Shown here in pieces: positions 19,440 through 31,800 of a stretch of DNA of 64,000 nucleotides. Source of the stretch: Sipunculus nudus (taxonomy: Eukaryota > Annelida > Sipuncula > Golfingiida > Sipunculidae); NCBI GenBank assembly GCA_026874595.1, contig CM049308.1, positions 97,204,624-97,268,623 on the forward strand, in the 5' to 3' direction. Every line of letters starts with the position of its first letter. Position 1 is the first letter of the stretch. Below the pieces are notes generated by a model that was given only the letters and a program-made list of their open reading frames with translations, was not told the DNA's origin and made no database searches. A program made the translations under genes and the position numbers.

Positions 19440-19866
19440 CATAATAAACACCCCTGATCACAAGATATCTGTGTACTCCACATGTAATATGGTTTCAGCT
19501 ATTCTGGCATAACGTACTGTCCCGCTCTTTGGTCATCCAGACATGACATACTGATAAACTCTTGACAAAACAGCATCCCAGTTGCGTCCTTGGCAAGACT
19601 CTGGGGTCCTTAACATCACCATGTGCAAGAACCGTTGTGCTAGACAATTCAGTTATGACTTGCTGAAACACATTTTCACATTCAAAATTCACATCAAATC
19701 TAGGAAATCCGTGTAATGGTACAAGTCTGGTTGCTAGGTTTGGAAAATTAATTAGTAATTAATTAGTCCCAGTTATGATTTGAGACGGGTTTGTTTTCTG
19801 GTGCTCGTGCACTGCCAATGGCTTTGATTTTGTCTTCTGAAGGATGAATACCATTAAAACTTGCCA
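19440..19866 (-). pseudogene. Ty3/gypsy RT-RNase H junction and RNase H relic
   Basis: The minus strand continues from the RT relic through a GIHPSEDKIKAIG motif typical of the RT thumb/connection. A short gap with repeated taattaatt follows, then FECENVFQQVITELSSTTVLAHGD, the start of the RNase H-like region in Ty3/gypsy pol. Beyond 'AHGD' the frame is shifted, and conserved RNase H residues appear only as scattered matches. The 65-codon frame at 19495-19692 covers part of this and is not a gene of its own. Confidence 0.75.
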
Positions 19867-20225
19867 TCAGGAAATGACATTTTGATCTTTAAGTTGTATG
19901 CTATATTGACCTAATCTCTCAAACACTGTATCTAGCCATTTTAAATGTTCCTCAGTATTTTCTGACTTCAGCAATATGTGATCAATGTATGCAGTTACTC
20001 CGGGTAGACTTACTGATACCTGGTCCATTACTTTCTGACATATGTGATATGATGTTTTGACCAAATAAGTCAACTTGTTTGACTCATACAGTCTCTTCTG
20101 TGTGTTTATTGTCAGATACATCCTGGAGGTTTCAAACACTGATAGCTGAGAATAGGCTTGACTCATATTAAATACACATATCACCTTGCCTTCAGCAAGA
20201 GTGGAAAAATATATCCTCCGAAGTA
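19867..20225 (-). pseudogene. Ty3/gypsy reverse transcriptase relic
   Basis: An open frame of 105 codons (20184-19867), with homology extending upstream to about 20225 (FSTLAEGKV). It has MSQAYSQL (motif A region), LTINTQKRLY, then QKVMDQV and LPGVTAYIDHILL, and ends ERLGQYSIQLK. The catalytic box is YIDH where active enzymes have YxDD, so the second Asp is lost. The 5' end stops at unrelated AT-rich sequence. Confidence 0.88.
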
Positions 20226-20249
20226 GGCAATGGATAAGTCACAACGGTG

Positions 20250-20315
20250 CGCAATTTATCGATATATCGGTATATCACGGTACGGTAATTGACAAATTGT
20301 GTATCGCAATATAGT
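20250..20315. repeat. tatcgatatatcggtatatc-type palindromic AT/CG stretch
   Basis: A short stretch of nested palindromic steps (tatcgata, cgatatatcg, tatatcacgg, tacggtaat). It sits exactly where the gypsy relic ends and may be a remnant of another element. No terminal repeats could be paired. Confidence 0.4.
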
Positions 20316-20512
20316 TTTTGAATATGGATATTTTTATTCACAATATTTTGTGAAAGGTGCCTATAACTGATTTCTTAAAGTAAAAATAATGTTTATGTTA
20401 CAAATTTAGTAATCTAAATGAATTGGGGTTAATGACAGTCTAAACATTAAATCCACGACGATGTGTTAAGAGGTTAAGTAGTAAATGTTCAAATGGGTCT
20501 GATATACCATAC

Positions 20513-20576
20513 ATCAAAGGCCGTCCATACATCAAAAGTCCGTCCATACATCAAAGGTCCGTCCATACAGAAAGAA
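20513..20576. repeat. Minisatellite, about 20-bp unit, three copies
   Basis: Three to four head-to-tail copies of a unit containing ccgtccatacatcaaagg with single-base differences and one 1-bp length change. Confidence 0.85.
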
Positions 20577-20610
20577 TACTTGATGCTCAGTGCATTCGTA
20601 TGTATCGGAT

Positions 20611-20990
20611 GCATCTGAACATCTTGTACTCAGGTACTCATGTGGCACGGGAATGACTACTTACTGATAACAGTACCCATCAGTATTAAATTCGGAGGCA
20701 TCTCAACATATTGTACTCTGAAGTACTCAAAAGGTTTAGACACATGAGTACTTGCTACTCAAAGTACTCGTAACTACTCAAATCTGACGCCTTTGAACGT
20801 ATTTAACTCTAAAGTTCTCATATAGTACGCGAGTGTGTACTTGCTTCTCAATTAGGACGCCTTCAAATATTCTGTATTCGTAAGTACGTATAAAGCACGT
20901 GAAAGAGTACTTAATGCTCGAAGTACTCGGGAGTACTCTAGCTGCACGGATGTGAATAAGTACTTACTGGCAAGAGTACTCGTAAGTAAA
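20611..20990. repeat. Degenerate tandem repeat with agtactc motifs, 70-91-bp period
   Basis: Four diverged units begin near 20611, 20697, 20788 and 20858 with related starts (gcatctgaac, ggcatctcaac, cgcctttgaac, cgccttcaaat). All contain multiple agtactc or gagtact motifs. Spacings are 86, 91 and 70 bp. It is far more diverged than the neighbouring 51-bp satellite and so probably older. Confidence 0.65.
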
Positions 20991-21190
20991 TCTGAGTAAT
21001 ATTGCAGGCATACTGCTCTAAACTGCTTGTATGAGTTCTGAACATGCCATGAAATCCCTTATTATAACTATCAGCTACTTAGCGTACACAAAACCTGTAC
21101 AATAGTTATAAAGCCTTTCTCTAGCCACAACGTGCCCCAGCTTCAATCTGAAGAATCCTGAACACGAGGCTGAAGCTGAAAATATCACCC
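20991..21190. other. Short unassigned spacer before the 51-bp satellite
   Basis: About 200 bp of unremarkable sequence. Homology to the satellite begins sharply at gaatccgaca (21191). No feature is seen. Confidence 0.6.
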
Positions 21191-21269
21191 GAATCCGACA
21201 AAAAATCATAACGGAAAAATTGATGTATCATCAAGTCCGTCAGAATCCGACAGTAATCACAACATAAAA

Positions 21270-23552
21270 ATGGATGTATCATCAAGTCCGTCAGAATCCG
21301 ACAGTAATCACAACATAAAAATGGATGTATCATCAAGTCCGTCAGAATCCGACAGTATCCACAACATAAAAATGGATGTATCATCAATTCCGTCAGAATC
21401 CGACAGTATTCACAACATAAAAATGGAAGTATCATCAATTACGTCAGAATCCGACAGTAATCACAACATAAAAATGGATGTATCATCAATTCCGTCAGAA
21501 TCCGACAGTAATCACAACATAAAAATGGATGTATCATCAATTCCGTCAGAATCCGACAGTAATCATAACATAAAAATGGAAGTATCATCAATTCCGTCAG
21601 AATCCGACAGTAATCACAACATAAAAATGGATGTATCATCAAGTCCGTCAGAATCCGACAGTAATCATAACATAAAAATGGAAGTATCATCAATTCCGTC
21701 AGAATCCGACAGTAATCATAACATAAAAATGGATGTATCATCAATTCCGTCAGAATCCGACAGTAATCACAACATAAAAATGGATGTATCATCAATTCCG
21801 TCAGAATCCGACAGTAATCACAACATAAAAATGGATGTATCATCAAGTCCGTCAGAATCCGACAGTAATCACAACATAAAAATGGATGTATCATCAAGTC
21901 CGTCAGAATCCGACAGTATCCACAACATAAAAATGGATGTATTTTCAATTCCGTCAGAATCCGACAGTATTCACAACATAAAAATGGAAGTATCATCAAT
22001 TACGTCAGAATCCGACAGTAATCACAACATAAAAATGGATGTATCATCAATTCCGTCAGAATCCGACAGTTATCACAACATAAAAATGGATGTATCATCA
22101 ATTCCGTCAGAATCCGACAGTAATCATAACATAAAAATGGAAGTATCATCAATTCCGTCAGAATCCGACAGTAATCACAACATAAAAATGGATGTATCAT
22201 CAAGTCCGTCAGAATCCGACAGTAATCATAACATAAAAATGGAAGTATCATCAATTCCGTCAGAATCCGACAGTAATCATAACATAAAAATGGATGTATC
22301 ATCAATTCCGTCAGAATCCGACAGTAATCACAACATAAAAATTGATGTATCATCAATTCCGTCAGAATCCGACAGTAATCATAACATAAAAATGGAAGTA
22401 TCATCAATTCCGTCAGAATCCGACAGTAATCACAACATAAAAATGGATGTATCATCAAGTCCGTCAGAATCCGAAAGTAATCATAACATAAAAATGGAAG
22501 TATCATCAATTCCGTCAGAATCCGACAGTAATCATAACATAAAAATGGATGTATCATCAATTCCGTCAGAATCCGACAGTAATCACAACATAAAAATGGA
22601 TGTATCATCAATTCCGTCAGAATCCGACAGTAATCATAACATAAAAATGGAAGTATCATCAATTCCGTCAGAATCCGACAGTAATCACAACATAAAAATG
22701 GATGCATCATCAAGTCCGTCAGAATCCGACAGTAATCATAACATAAAAATGGAAGTATCATCAAGTCCGTCAGAATACGACAGTAATCATAACATAAAAA
22801 TGGATGTATCATCAATTCCGTCAGAATCCGACAGTAATCACAACATAAAAATGGATGTATCATCAATTCCGTCAGAATCCGACAGTAATCACAACATAAA
22901 AATGGAAGTATCATCAATTCCGTCAGAATCCGACAGTAATCACAACATAAAAATGGAAGTATCATCAATTCCGTCAGAATCCGACAGTTATCAGAACATA
23001 AAAATGGAAGTATCATCAATTCCATCAGAATCCGACGGTAATCATAACATAAAAATGGATGTATCATCAATTCTGTCAGAATCCGACAGTATTCACAACA
23101 TAAAAATGGATGTATCATCAATTCCGTCAGAATCCGACAGTAATCATAACATAAAAATGGAAGTATCATCAATTCCGTTAGAATCCAACAGTAATCACAA
23201 CGTAAAAATGGATGTATCATCAATTCCGTCAGAATCCGACAGTAATCATAACATAAAAATGGAAGTATCATCAATTCCGTCAGAATCCGACAGTAATCAC
23301 AACATAAAAATGGAAGTATCATCAATTCCGTTAGAATCCGACAGTAATCACAACGTAAAAATGGATGTATCATCAATTCCGTCAGAATCCGACAGTAATC
23401 ATAACATAAAAATGGAAGTATCATCAATTCCGTCAGAATCCGACAGTAATCATAACATAAAAATGGAAGTATCATCAAATACGTCAGAATCCGACAGTAA
23501 TCACAACATATTAAATGGATGTATCATCAATTCCGTCAGAATCCGACAGTAA
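21270..23552 (+). other. Long repetitive open frame in the 51-bp satellite (probably not a gene)
   Basis: 760 codons of about 44 near-identical 17-residue units, acidic and Ser-rich (SESDS in each). The frame exists because 51 is a multiple of three and the monomer lacks stops in this frame. The opposite strand is open over the same region as well. Common variants change residues freely (Ile/Ser, Asp/Glu, Tyr/Ser, Val/Ala), so there is no sign of protein-level constraint. There is no leader, no signal peptide and no non-repeat terminal domain. If it were translated, the product would resemble an acidic phosphoprotein with CK2-type SESD sites, but I think this unlikely. Confidence 0.1.
22086..22850. 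repeat. Pentamer higher-order repeat (255 bp x 3)
   Basis: Classifying monomers by their first residues gives the order D-I, E-I, D-S, E-I, D-I (D/E from gatgta/gaagta; I/S from aattcc/aagtcc). This runs three times head to tail at 22086-22340, 22341-22595 and 22596-22850. An 11-monomer (561-bp) repeat lies just left of it (21270-21830 and 21831-22391). The pentamer is the smallest higher-order unit I can see. Confidence 0.75.
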
Positions 23553-26500
23553 TTACAACATAAAAATGGATGTATCATCAATTCCGTCAGAATCCGACAG
23601 TAATCACAACATAAAAATGGAAGTATCATCAATTCCGTCAGAATCCGACAGTAATCACAACATAAAAATGGAAGTATCATCAATTCCGTCAGAATCCGAC
23701 AGTTATCAGAACATAAAAATGGAAGTATCATCAATTCCATCAGAATCCGACGGTAATCATAACATAAAAATGGATGTATCATCAATTCTGTCAGAATCCG
23801 ACAGTAATCACAACATAAAAATGGATGTATCATCAATTCCGTCAGAATCCGACAGTAATCATAACATAAAAATGGAAGTATCATCAATTCCGTCAGAATC
23901 CGACAGTAATCACAACATAAAAATGGAAGTATCATCAATTCCGTCAGAATCCGACAGTAATCACAACATTAAAATGGAAGTATCATCAAGTCCGTCAGAA
24001 TACGACTGTAATCATAACATAAAAATGGATGTATCATCAATTCCGTCAGAATCCGACAGTAATCACAACATAAAAATGGAGGTATCATCAAGTCCGTCAG
24101 AATCCGACAGTAATCATAACATAAAAATGGAAGTATCATCAATTCCGTCAGAATCCGACAGTAATCATAACATAAAAATGGAAGTATCATCAAATACGTA
24201 AGAATCCGACAGTAATCACAACATATTAAATGGATGTATCATCAATTCCGTCAGAATCCGACAGTAATTACAACATAAAAATGGATGTATCATCAATTCC
24301 GTCAGAATCCGACAGTAATCACAACATAAAAATGGAAGTTTCATCAATTCCGTCAGAATCCGACAGTAATCACAACATAAAAATGGAAGTATCATCAATT
24401 CCGTCAGAATCCGACAGTTATCAGAACATAAAAATGGAAGTATCATCAATTCCATCAGAATCCGACAGTAATCACAACATAAAAATCGATGCATCATCAA
24501 TTATGTCAGAATCCGACAGTGATCATAGCATGAAAAATGGATGTATCATCAAGTGCGTCAGAATCGGAGAGTAATCATAACATAAAAATTGATGCATCAT
24601 CAAGTCCGTCAGAATACGACAGTAATCATAACATAAAAATGGAAGTATCATCAATTCCGTCAGAATCCGACAGTAATCACAACATTAAAATGGATTCATC
24701 ATCAATTCCGTCAGAATCCGACAGTATTCACAACATAAAAATGGATGTATCATCAATTCCGTCAGAATCCGACAGTAATCATAAACTAAAAATGGAAGTA
24801 TCATCAATTACGTCAGAATCCGACAGTAATCACAACATAAAAATGGAAGTATCATCAATTCCGTCAGAATCCGACAGTAATCACAACATAAAAATGGATG
24901 TATCATCAAGTCCGTCAGAATACGACAGTCATCATAACATAAAAATTGATGCATCATCAATTCCGTCAGAATCCGACAGTAATCATAACATAAAAATGGA
25001 TGTATCATCAAGTCCGTCAGAATCCGACAGTAATCACAACATAAAAATGGATGTATCATCAATTCCGTGAGAATCCGACAGTAATCATAACATAAAAATG
25101 GAAGTATCATCAATTCCGTCAGAATCCGAAAGTTATCACAACATAAAAATGGATGTATCATCAAGTCCGTCAGAATCCGACAGTAATCACAACATAGAAA
25201 TGGATGTATCATCAAGTCCGTCAGAATCCGACAGTAATCATAACATAAAAATGTAAGTATCATCAAGTCCGTGAAATTACGACAGTAATCATAACATAAA
25301 AATGGAAGTATCATCAATTCCGTCAGAATCCGACAGTAATCACAACATAAAAATGGATGTATCATCAATTCCGTCAGAATCCGACAGTATTCACAACATA
25401 AAAATGGATGTATCATCAATTCCGTCAGAATCCGACAGTAATCATAAACTAAAAATGGAAGTATCATCAATTCCGTCAGAATCCGACAGTTATCAGAACA
25501 TAAAAATGGAAGTATCATCAATTCCATCAGAATCCGACGGTAATCATAACATAAAAATGGATGTATCATCAATTCTGTCAGAATCCGACAGTATTCACAA
25601 CATAAAAATGGATGTATCATCAATTCCGTCAGAATCCGACAGTAATCATAACATAAAAATGGAAGTATCATCAATTCCGTTAGAATCCAACAGTAATCAC
25701 AACGTAAAAATGGATGTATCATCAATTCCGTCAGAATCCGACAGTAATCATAACATAAAAATGGAAGTATCATCAATTCCGTCAGAATCCGACAGTAATC
25801 ACAACATAAAAATGGAAGTATCATCAATTCCGTTAGAATCCGACAGTAATCACAACGTAAAAATGGATGTATCATCAATTCCGTCAGAATCCGACAGTTA
25901 TCAGAACATAAAAATGGAAGTATCATCAATTCCATCAGAATCCGACGGTAATCATAACATAAAAATGGATGTATCATCAATTCTGTCAGAATCCGACAGT
26001 ATTCACAACATAAAAATGGATGTATCATCAATTCCGTCAGAATCCGACAGTAATCATAACATAAAAATGGAAGTATCATCAATTCCGTTAGAATCCAACA
26101 GTAATCACAACGTAAAAATGGATGTATCATCAATTCCGTCAGAATCCGACAGTAATCATAACATAAAAATGGAAGTATCATCAATTCCGTCAGAATCCGA
26201 CAGTAATCACAACATAAAAATGGAAGTATCATCAATTCCGTTAGAATCCGACAGTAATCACAACGTAAAAATGGATGTATCATCAATTCCGTCAGAATCC
26301 GACAGTAATCATAACATAAAAATGGAAGTATCATCAATTCCGTCAGAATCCGACAGTAATCATAACATAAAAATGGAAGTATCATCAAATACGTCAGAAT
26401 CCGACAGTAATCACAACATATTAAATGGATGTATCATCAATTCCGTCAGAATCCGACAGTAATTACAACATAAAAATGGATGTATCATCAATTCCGTCAG

Positions 26501-28800
26501 AATCCGACAGTAATCACAACATAAAAATGGAAGTATCATCAATTCCGTCAGAATCCGACAGTAATCACAACATAAAAATGGAAGTATCATCAATTCCGTC
26601 AGAATCCGACAGTTATCAGAACATAAAAATGGAAGTATCATCAATTCCATCAGAATCCGACGGTAATCATAACATAAAAATGGATGTATCATCAATTCTG
26701 TCAGAATCCGACAGTAATCACAACATAAAAATGGATGTATCATCAATTCCGTCAGAATCCGACAGTAATCATAACATAAAAATGGAAGTATCATCAATTC
26801 CGTCAGAATCCGACAGTAATCACAACATAAAAATGGAAGTATCATCAATTCCGTCAGAATCCGACAGTAATCACAACATTAAAATGGAAGTATCATCAAG
26901 TCCGTCAGAATACGACTGTAATCATAACATAAAAATGGATGTATCATCAATTCCGTCAGAATCCGACAGTAATCACAACATAAAAATGGAGGTATCATCA
27001 AGTCCGTCAGAATCCGACAGTAATCATAACATAAAAATGGAAGTATCATCAATTCCGTCAGAATCCGACAGTAATCATAACATAAAAATGGAAGTATCAT
27101 CAAATACGTAAGAATCCGACAGTAATCACAACATATTAAATGGATGTATCATCAATTCCGTCAGAATCCGACAGTAATTACAACATAAAAATGGATGTAT
27201 CATCAATTCCGTCAGAATCCGACAGTAATCACAACATAAAAATGGAAGTTTCATCAATTCCGTCAGAATCCGACAGTAATCACAACATAAAAATGGAAGT
27301 ATCATCAATTCCGTCAGAATCCGACAGTTATCAGAACATAAAAATGGAAGTATCATCAATTCCATCAGAATCCGACAGTAATCACAACATAAAAATCGAT
27401 GCATCATCAATTATGTCAGAATCCGACAGTGATCATAGCATGAAAAATGGATGTATCATCAAGTGCGTCAGAATCGGAGAGTAATCATAACATAAAAATT
27501 GATGCATCATCAAGTCCGTCAGAATACGACAGTAATCATAACATAAAAATGGAAGTATCATCAATTCCGTCAGAATCCGACAGTAATCACAACATTAAAA
27601 TGGATTCATCATCAATTCCGTCAGAATCCGACAGTATTCACAACATAAAAATGGATGTATCATCAATTCCGTCAGAATCCGACAGTAATCATAAACTAAA
27701 AATGGAAGTATCATCAATTACGTCAGAATCCGACAGTAATCACAACATAAAAATGGAAGTATCATCAATTCCGTCAGAATCCGACAGTAATCACAACATA
27801 AAAATGGATGTATCATCAAGTCCGTCAGAATACGACAGTCATCATAACATAAAAATTGATGCATCATCAATTCCGTCAGAATCCGACAGTAATCATAACA
27901 TAAAAATGGATGTATCATCAAGTCCGTCAGAATCCGACAGTAATCACAACATAAAAATGGATGTATCATCAATTCCGTGAGAATCCGACAGTAATCATAA
28001 CATAAAAATGGAAGTATCATCAATTCCGTCAGAATCCGAAAGTTATCACAACATAAAAATGGATGTATCATCAAGTCCGTCAGAATCCGACAGTAATCAC
28101 AACATAGAAATGGATGTATCATCAAGTCCGTCAGAATCCGACAGTAATCATAACATAAAAATGTAAGTATCATCAAGTCCGTGAAATTACGACAGTAATC
28201 ATAACATAAAAATGGAAGTATCATCAATTCCGTCAGAATCCGACAGTAATCACAACATAAAAATGGATGTATCATCAATTCCGTCAGAATCCGACAGTAT
28301 TCACAACATAAAAATGGATGTATCATCAATTCCGTCAGAATCCGACAGTAATCATAAACTAAAAATGGAAGTATCATCAATTCCGTCAGAATCCGACAGT
28401 TATCAGAACATAAAAATGGAAGTATCATCAATTCCATCAGAATCCGACGGTAATCATAACATAAAAATGGATGTATCATCAATTCTGTCAGAATCCGACA
28501 GTATTCACAACATAAAAATGGATGTATCATCAATTCCGTCAGAATCCGACAGTAATCATAACATAAAAATGGAAGTATCATCAATTCCGTTAGAATCCAA
28601 CAGTAATCACAACGTAAAAATGGATGTATCATCAATTCCGTCAGAATCCGACAGTAATCATAACATAAAAATGGAAGTATCATCAATTCCGTCAGAATCC
28701 GACAGTAATCACAACATAAAAATGGAAGTATCATCAATTCCGTTAGAATCCGACAGTAATCACAACGTAAAAATGGATGTATCATCAATTCCGTCAGAAT
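22981..28800. repeat. 2,910-bp higher-order repeat, two tandem copies plus a partial third
   Basis: Copy 1 is 22981-25890 and copy 2 is 25891-28800, with a constant offset of 2,910 bp. All recognisable variants line up: the tattaaatgg 1-bp insertion at about 23511 and 24228 recurs at about 26421 and 27138; the catgaaaaatgg insertion recurs; the stop-bearing ccgtgagaatcc monomer recurs. 2,910 equals 57 x 51 plus 3, and the three extra bases are these three 1-bp insertions. A partial third copy runs from about 28903 to about 30690 with an offset of 2,297 bp (45 x 51 plus 2). Confidence 0.88.
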
Positions 28801-31800
28801 CCGACAGTAATCATAACGTAAAAATGGATGTATCATCAATTCCGTCAGAATCCGACAGTAATCATAACATAAAAATGGATGTATTATCAATTCCGTCAGA
28901 ATCCGACAGTTATCAGAACATAAAAATGGAAGTATCATCAATTCCATCAGAATCCGACGGTAATCATAACATAAAAATGGATGTATCATCAATTCTGTCA
29001 GAATCCGACAGTAATCACAACATAAAAATGGATGTATCATCAATTCCGTCAGAATCCGACAGTAATCATAACATAAAAATGGAAGTATCATCAATTCCGT
29101 CAGAATCCGACAGTAATCACAACATAAAAATGGAAGTATCATCAATTCCGTCAGAATCCGACAGTAATCACAACATTAAAATGGAAGTATCATCAAGTCC
29201 GTCAGAATACGACTGTAATCATAACATAAAAATGGATGTATCATCAATTCCGTCAGAATCCGACAGTAATCACAACATAAAAATGGAGGTATCATCAAGT
29301 CCGTCAGAATCCGACAGTAATCATAACATAAAAATGGAAGTATCATCAATTCCGTCAGAATCCGACAGTAATCATAACATAAAAATGGAAGTATCATCAA
29401 ATACGTAAGAATCCGACAGTAATCACAACATATTAAATGGATGTATCATCAATTCCGTCAGAATCCGACAGTAATTACAACATAAAAATGGATGTATCAT
29501 CAATTCCGTCAGAATCCGACAGTAATCACAACATAAAAATGGAAGTTTCATCAATTCCGTCAGAATCCGACAGTAATCACAACATAAAAATGGAAGTATC
29601 ATCAATTCCGTCAGAATCCGACAGTTATCAGAACATAAAAATGGAAGTATCATCAATTCCATCAGAATCCGACAGTAATCACAACATAAAAATCGATGCA
29701 TCATCAATTATGTCAGAATCCGACAGTGATCATAGCATGAAAAATGGATGTATCATCAAGTGCGTCAGAATCGGAGAGTAATCATAACATAAAAATTGAT
29801 GCATCATCAAGTCCGTCAGAATACGACAGTAATCATAACATAAAAATGGAAGTATCATCAATTCCGTCAGAATCCGACAGTAATCACAACATTAAAATGG
29901 ATTCATCATCAATTCCGTCAGAATCCGACAGTATTCACAACATAAAAATGGATGTATCATCAATTCCGTCAGAATCCGACAGTAATCATAAACTAAAAAT
30001 GGAAGTATCATCAATTACGTCAGAATCCGACAGTAATCACAACATAAAAATGGAAGTATCATCAATTCCGTCAGAATCCGACAGTAATCACAACATAAAA
30101 ATGGATGTATCATCAAGTCCGTCAGAATACGACAGTCATCATAACATAAAAATTGATGCATCATCAATTCCGTCAGAATCCGACAGTAATCATAACATAA
30201 AAATGGATGTATCATCAAGTCCGTCAGAATCCGACAGTAATCACAACATAAAAATGGATGTATCATCAATTCCGTGAGAATCCGACAGTAATCATAACAT
30301 AAAAATGGAAGTATCATCAATTCCGTCAGAATCCGAAAGTTATCACAACATAAAAATGGATGTATCATCAAGTCCGTCAGAATCCGACAGTAATCACAAC
30401 ATAGAAATGGATGTATCATCAAGTCCGTCAGAATCCGACAGTAATCATAACATAAAAATGTAAGTATCATCAAGTCCGTGAAATTACGACAGTAATCATA
30501 ACATAAAAATGGAAGTATCATCAATTCCGTCAGAATCCGACAGTAATCACAACATAAAAATGGATGTATCATCAATTCCGTCAGAATCCGACAGTATTCA
30601 CAACATAAAAATGGATGTATCATCAATTCCGTCAGAATCCGACAGTAATCATAAACTAAAAATGGAAGTATCATCAATTACGTCAGAATCCGACAGTAAT
30701 CACAACATAAAAATGGAAGTATCATCAATTCCGTCAGAATCCGACAGTAATCACAACATAAAAATGGATGTATCATCAAGTCCGTCAGAATACGACGGTC
30801 ATCATAACATAAAAATTGATGCATCATCAATTCCGTCAGAATCCGACAGTAATCATAACATAAAAATGGATGTATCATCAAGTCCGTCAGAATCCGACAG
30901 TAATCACAACATAAAAATCGATGCATCATCAATTATGTCAGAATCCGACAGTGATCATAGCATGAAAAATGGATGTATCATCAAGTGCGTCAGAATCGGA
31001 GAGTAATCATAACATAAAAATTGATGCATCATCAAGTCCGTCAGAATACGACAGTAATCATAACATAAAAATCGATGCATCATCAATTCTGTCAGAATCC
31101 GACAGTAATCATAATTTAAAAAGTTGATGTATCATCAAGTCCGTCAGAACCGACATAAATCATAACAGAAAAATGGATGTATTATCAAGTTCGTCTGATC
31201 CAGCACTAATCATAACAGAAAAATGGATGTATTTTCAAGTCCATCAGAACCGACACTAATCATAACAGAAAAATGGATGTATTATGAAGTCCGTCAGAAC
31301 CGACACTAATCATAACAGAAAAATTGATGTATTATCAAGTCCGTCAGATCCAACACTAATCATAACTAAAAAATGGATGTTTTATCAAATCCGTCAGATC
31401 CAACACTAATCAAAACATAAAAATGGATGTATTATCAATTCCGTCAGAACCCGACAGTAATCATAACAGAAAAAATGAATGTATCATCAAGTCCGTCAGA
31501 ATCCGACAGTAATCATAACATAAAAATTGATGCATCATCAATTCAGTCAGAATCCGACAGTAATCATTACAGAAAAATTGATGTGTCATCAAGTCCGTCA
31601 GTATCCGACAGTAATCATAACATAAAAATTCATGCATCATCAAGTCCGTCAGAATCCGACAGTAATCATAACAGAAAAATGGATGTATCGTCAAGTCCCT
31701 CAGTATCCGACAGTAATCAGAACATAAAAATGGATGTATCATCAATTCCGTCAGAATCCGACAGTAATCACAACATAAAAATGGATGTATCATCAATTCC

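Larger units (their letters stand above)
16842..20230 (-). pseudogene. Ty3/gypsy pol relic (RT, RNase H, integrase), split
   Basis: A decayed minus-strand pol. In sense order it has RT (about 20225-19867), RNase H (about 19780-19440), the start of the integrase zinc finger (about 19400-19354), an intrusion of unrelated repeat, the rest of the zinc finger (about 17906-17850), the integrase core (about 17830-17450) and the integrase C-terminal region (about 17430-17110). No gag, protease, primer-binding site or 5' LTR is visible; homology ends near 20230. Many stops and frameshifts are present. The family is like the pol genes of animal Ty3/gypsy retrotransposons. It is fossil sequence and no protein can be made. 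Confidence 0.85.

Noticed and set aside
1-21190. tRNA, rRNA or other structured RNA genes
   Set aside because: I looked for tRNA-like A/B boxes and conserved rRNA stretches and saw none. A computational scan would be needed to exclude short RNAs.
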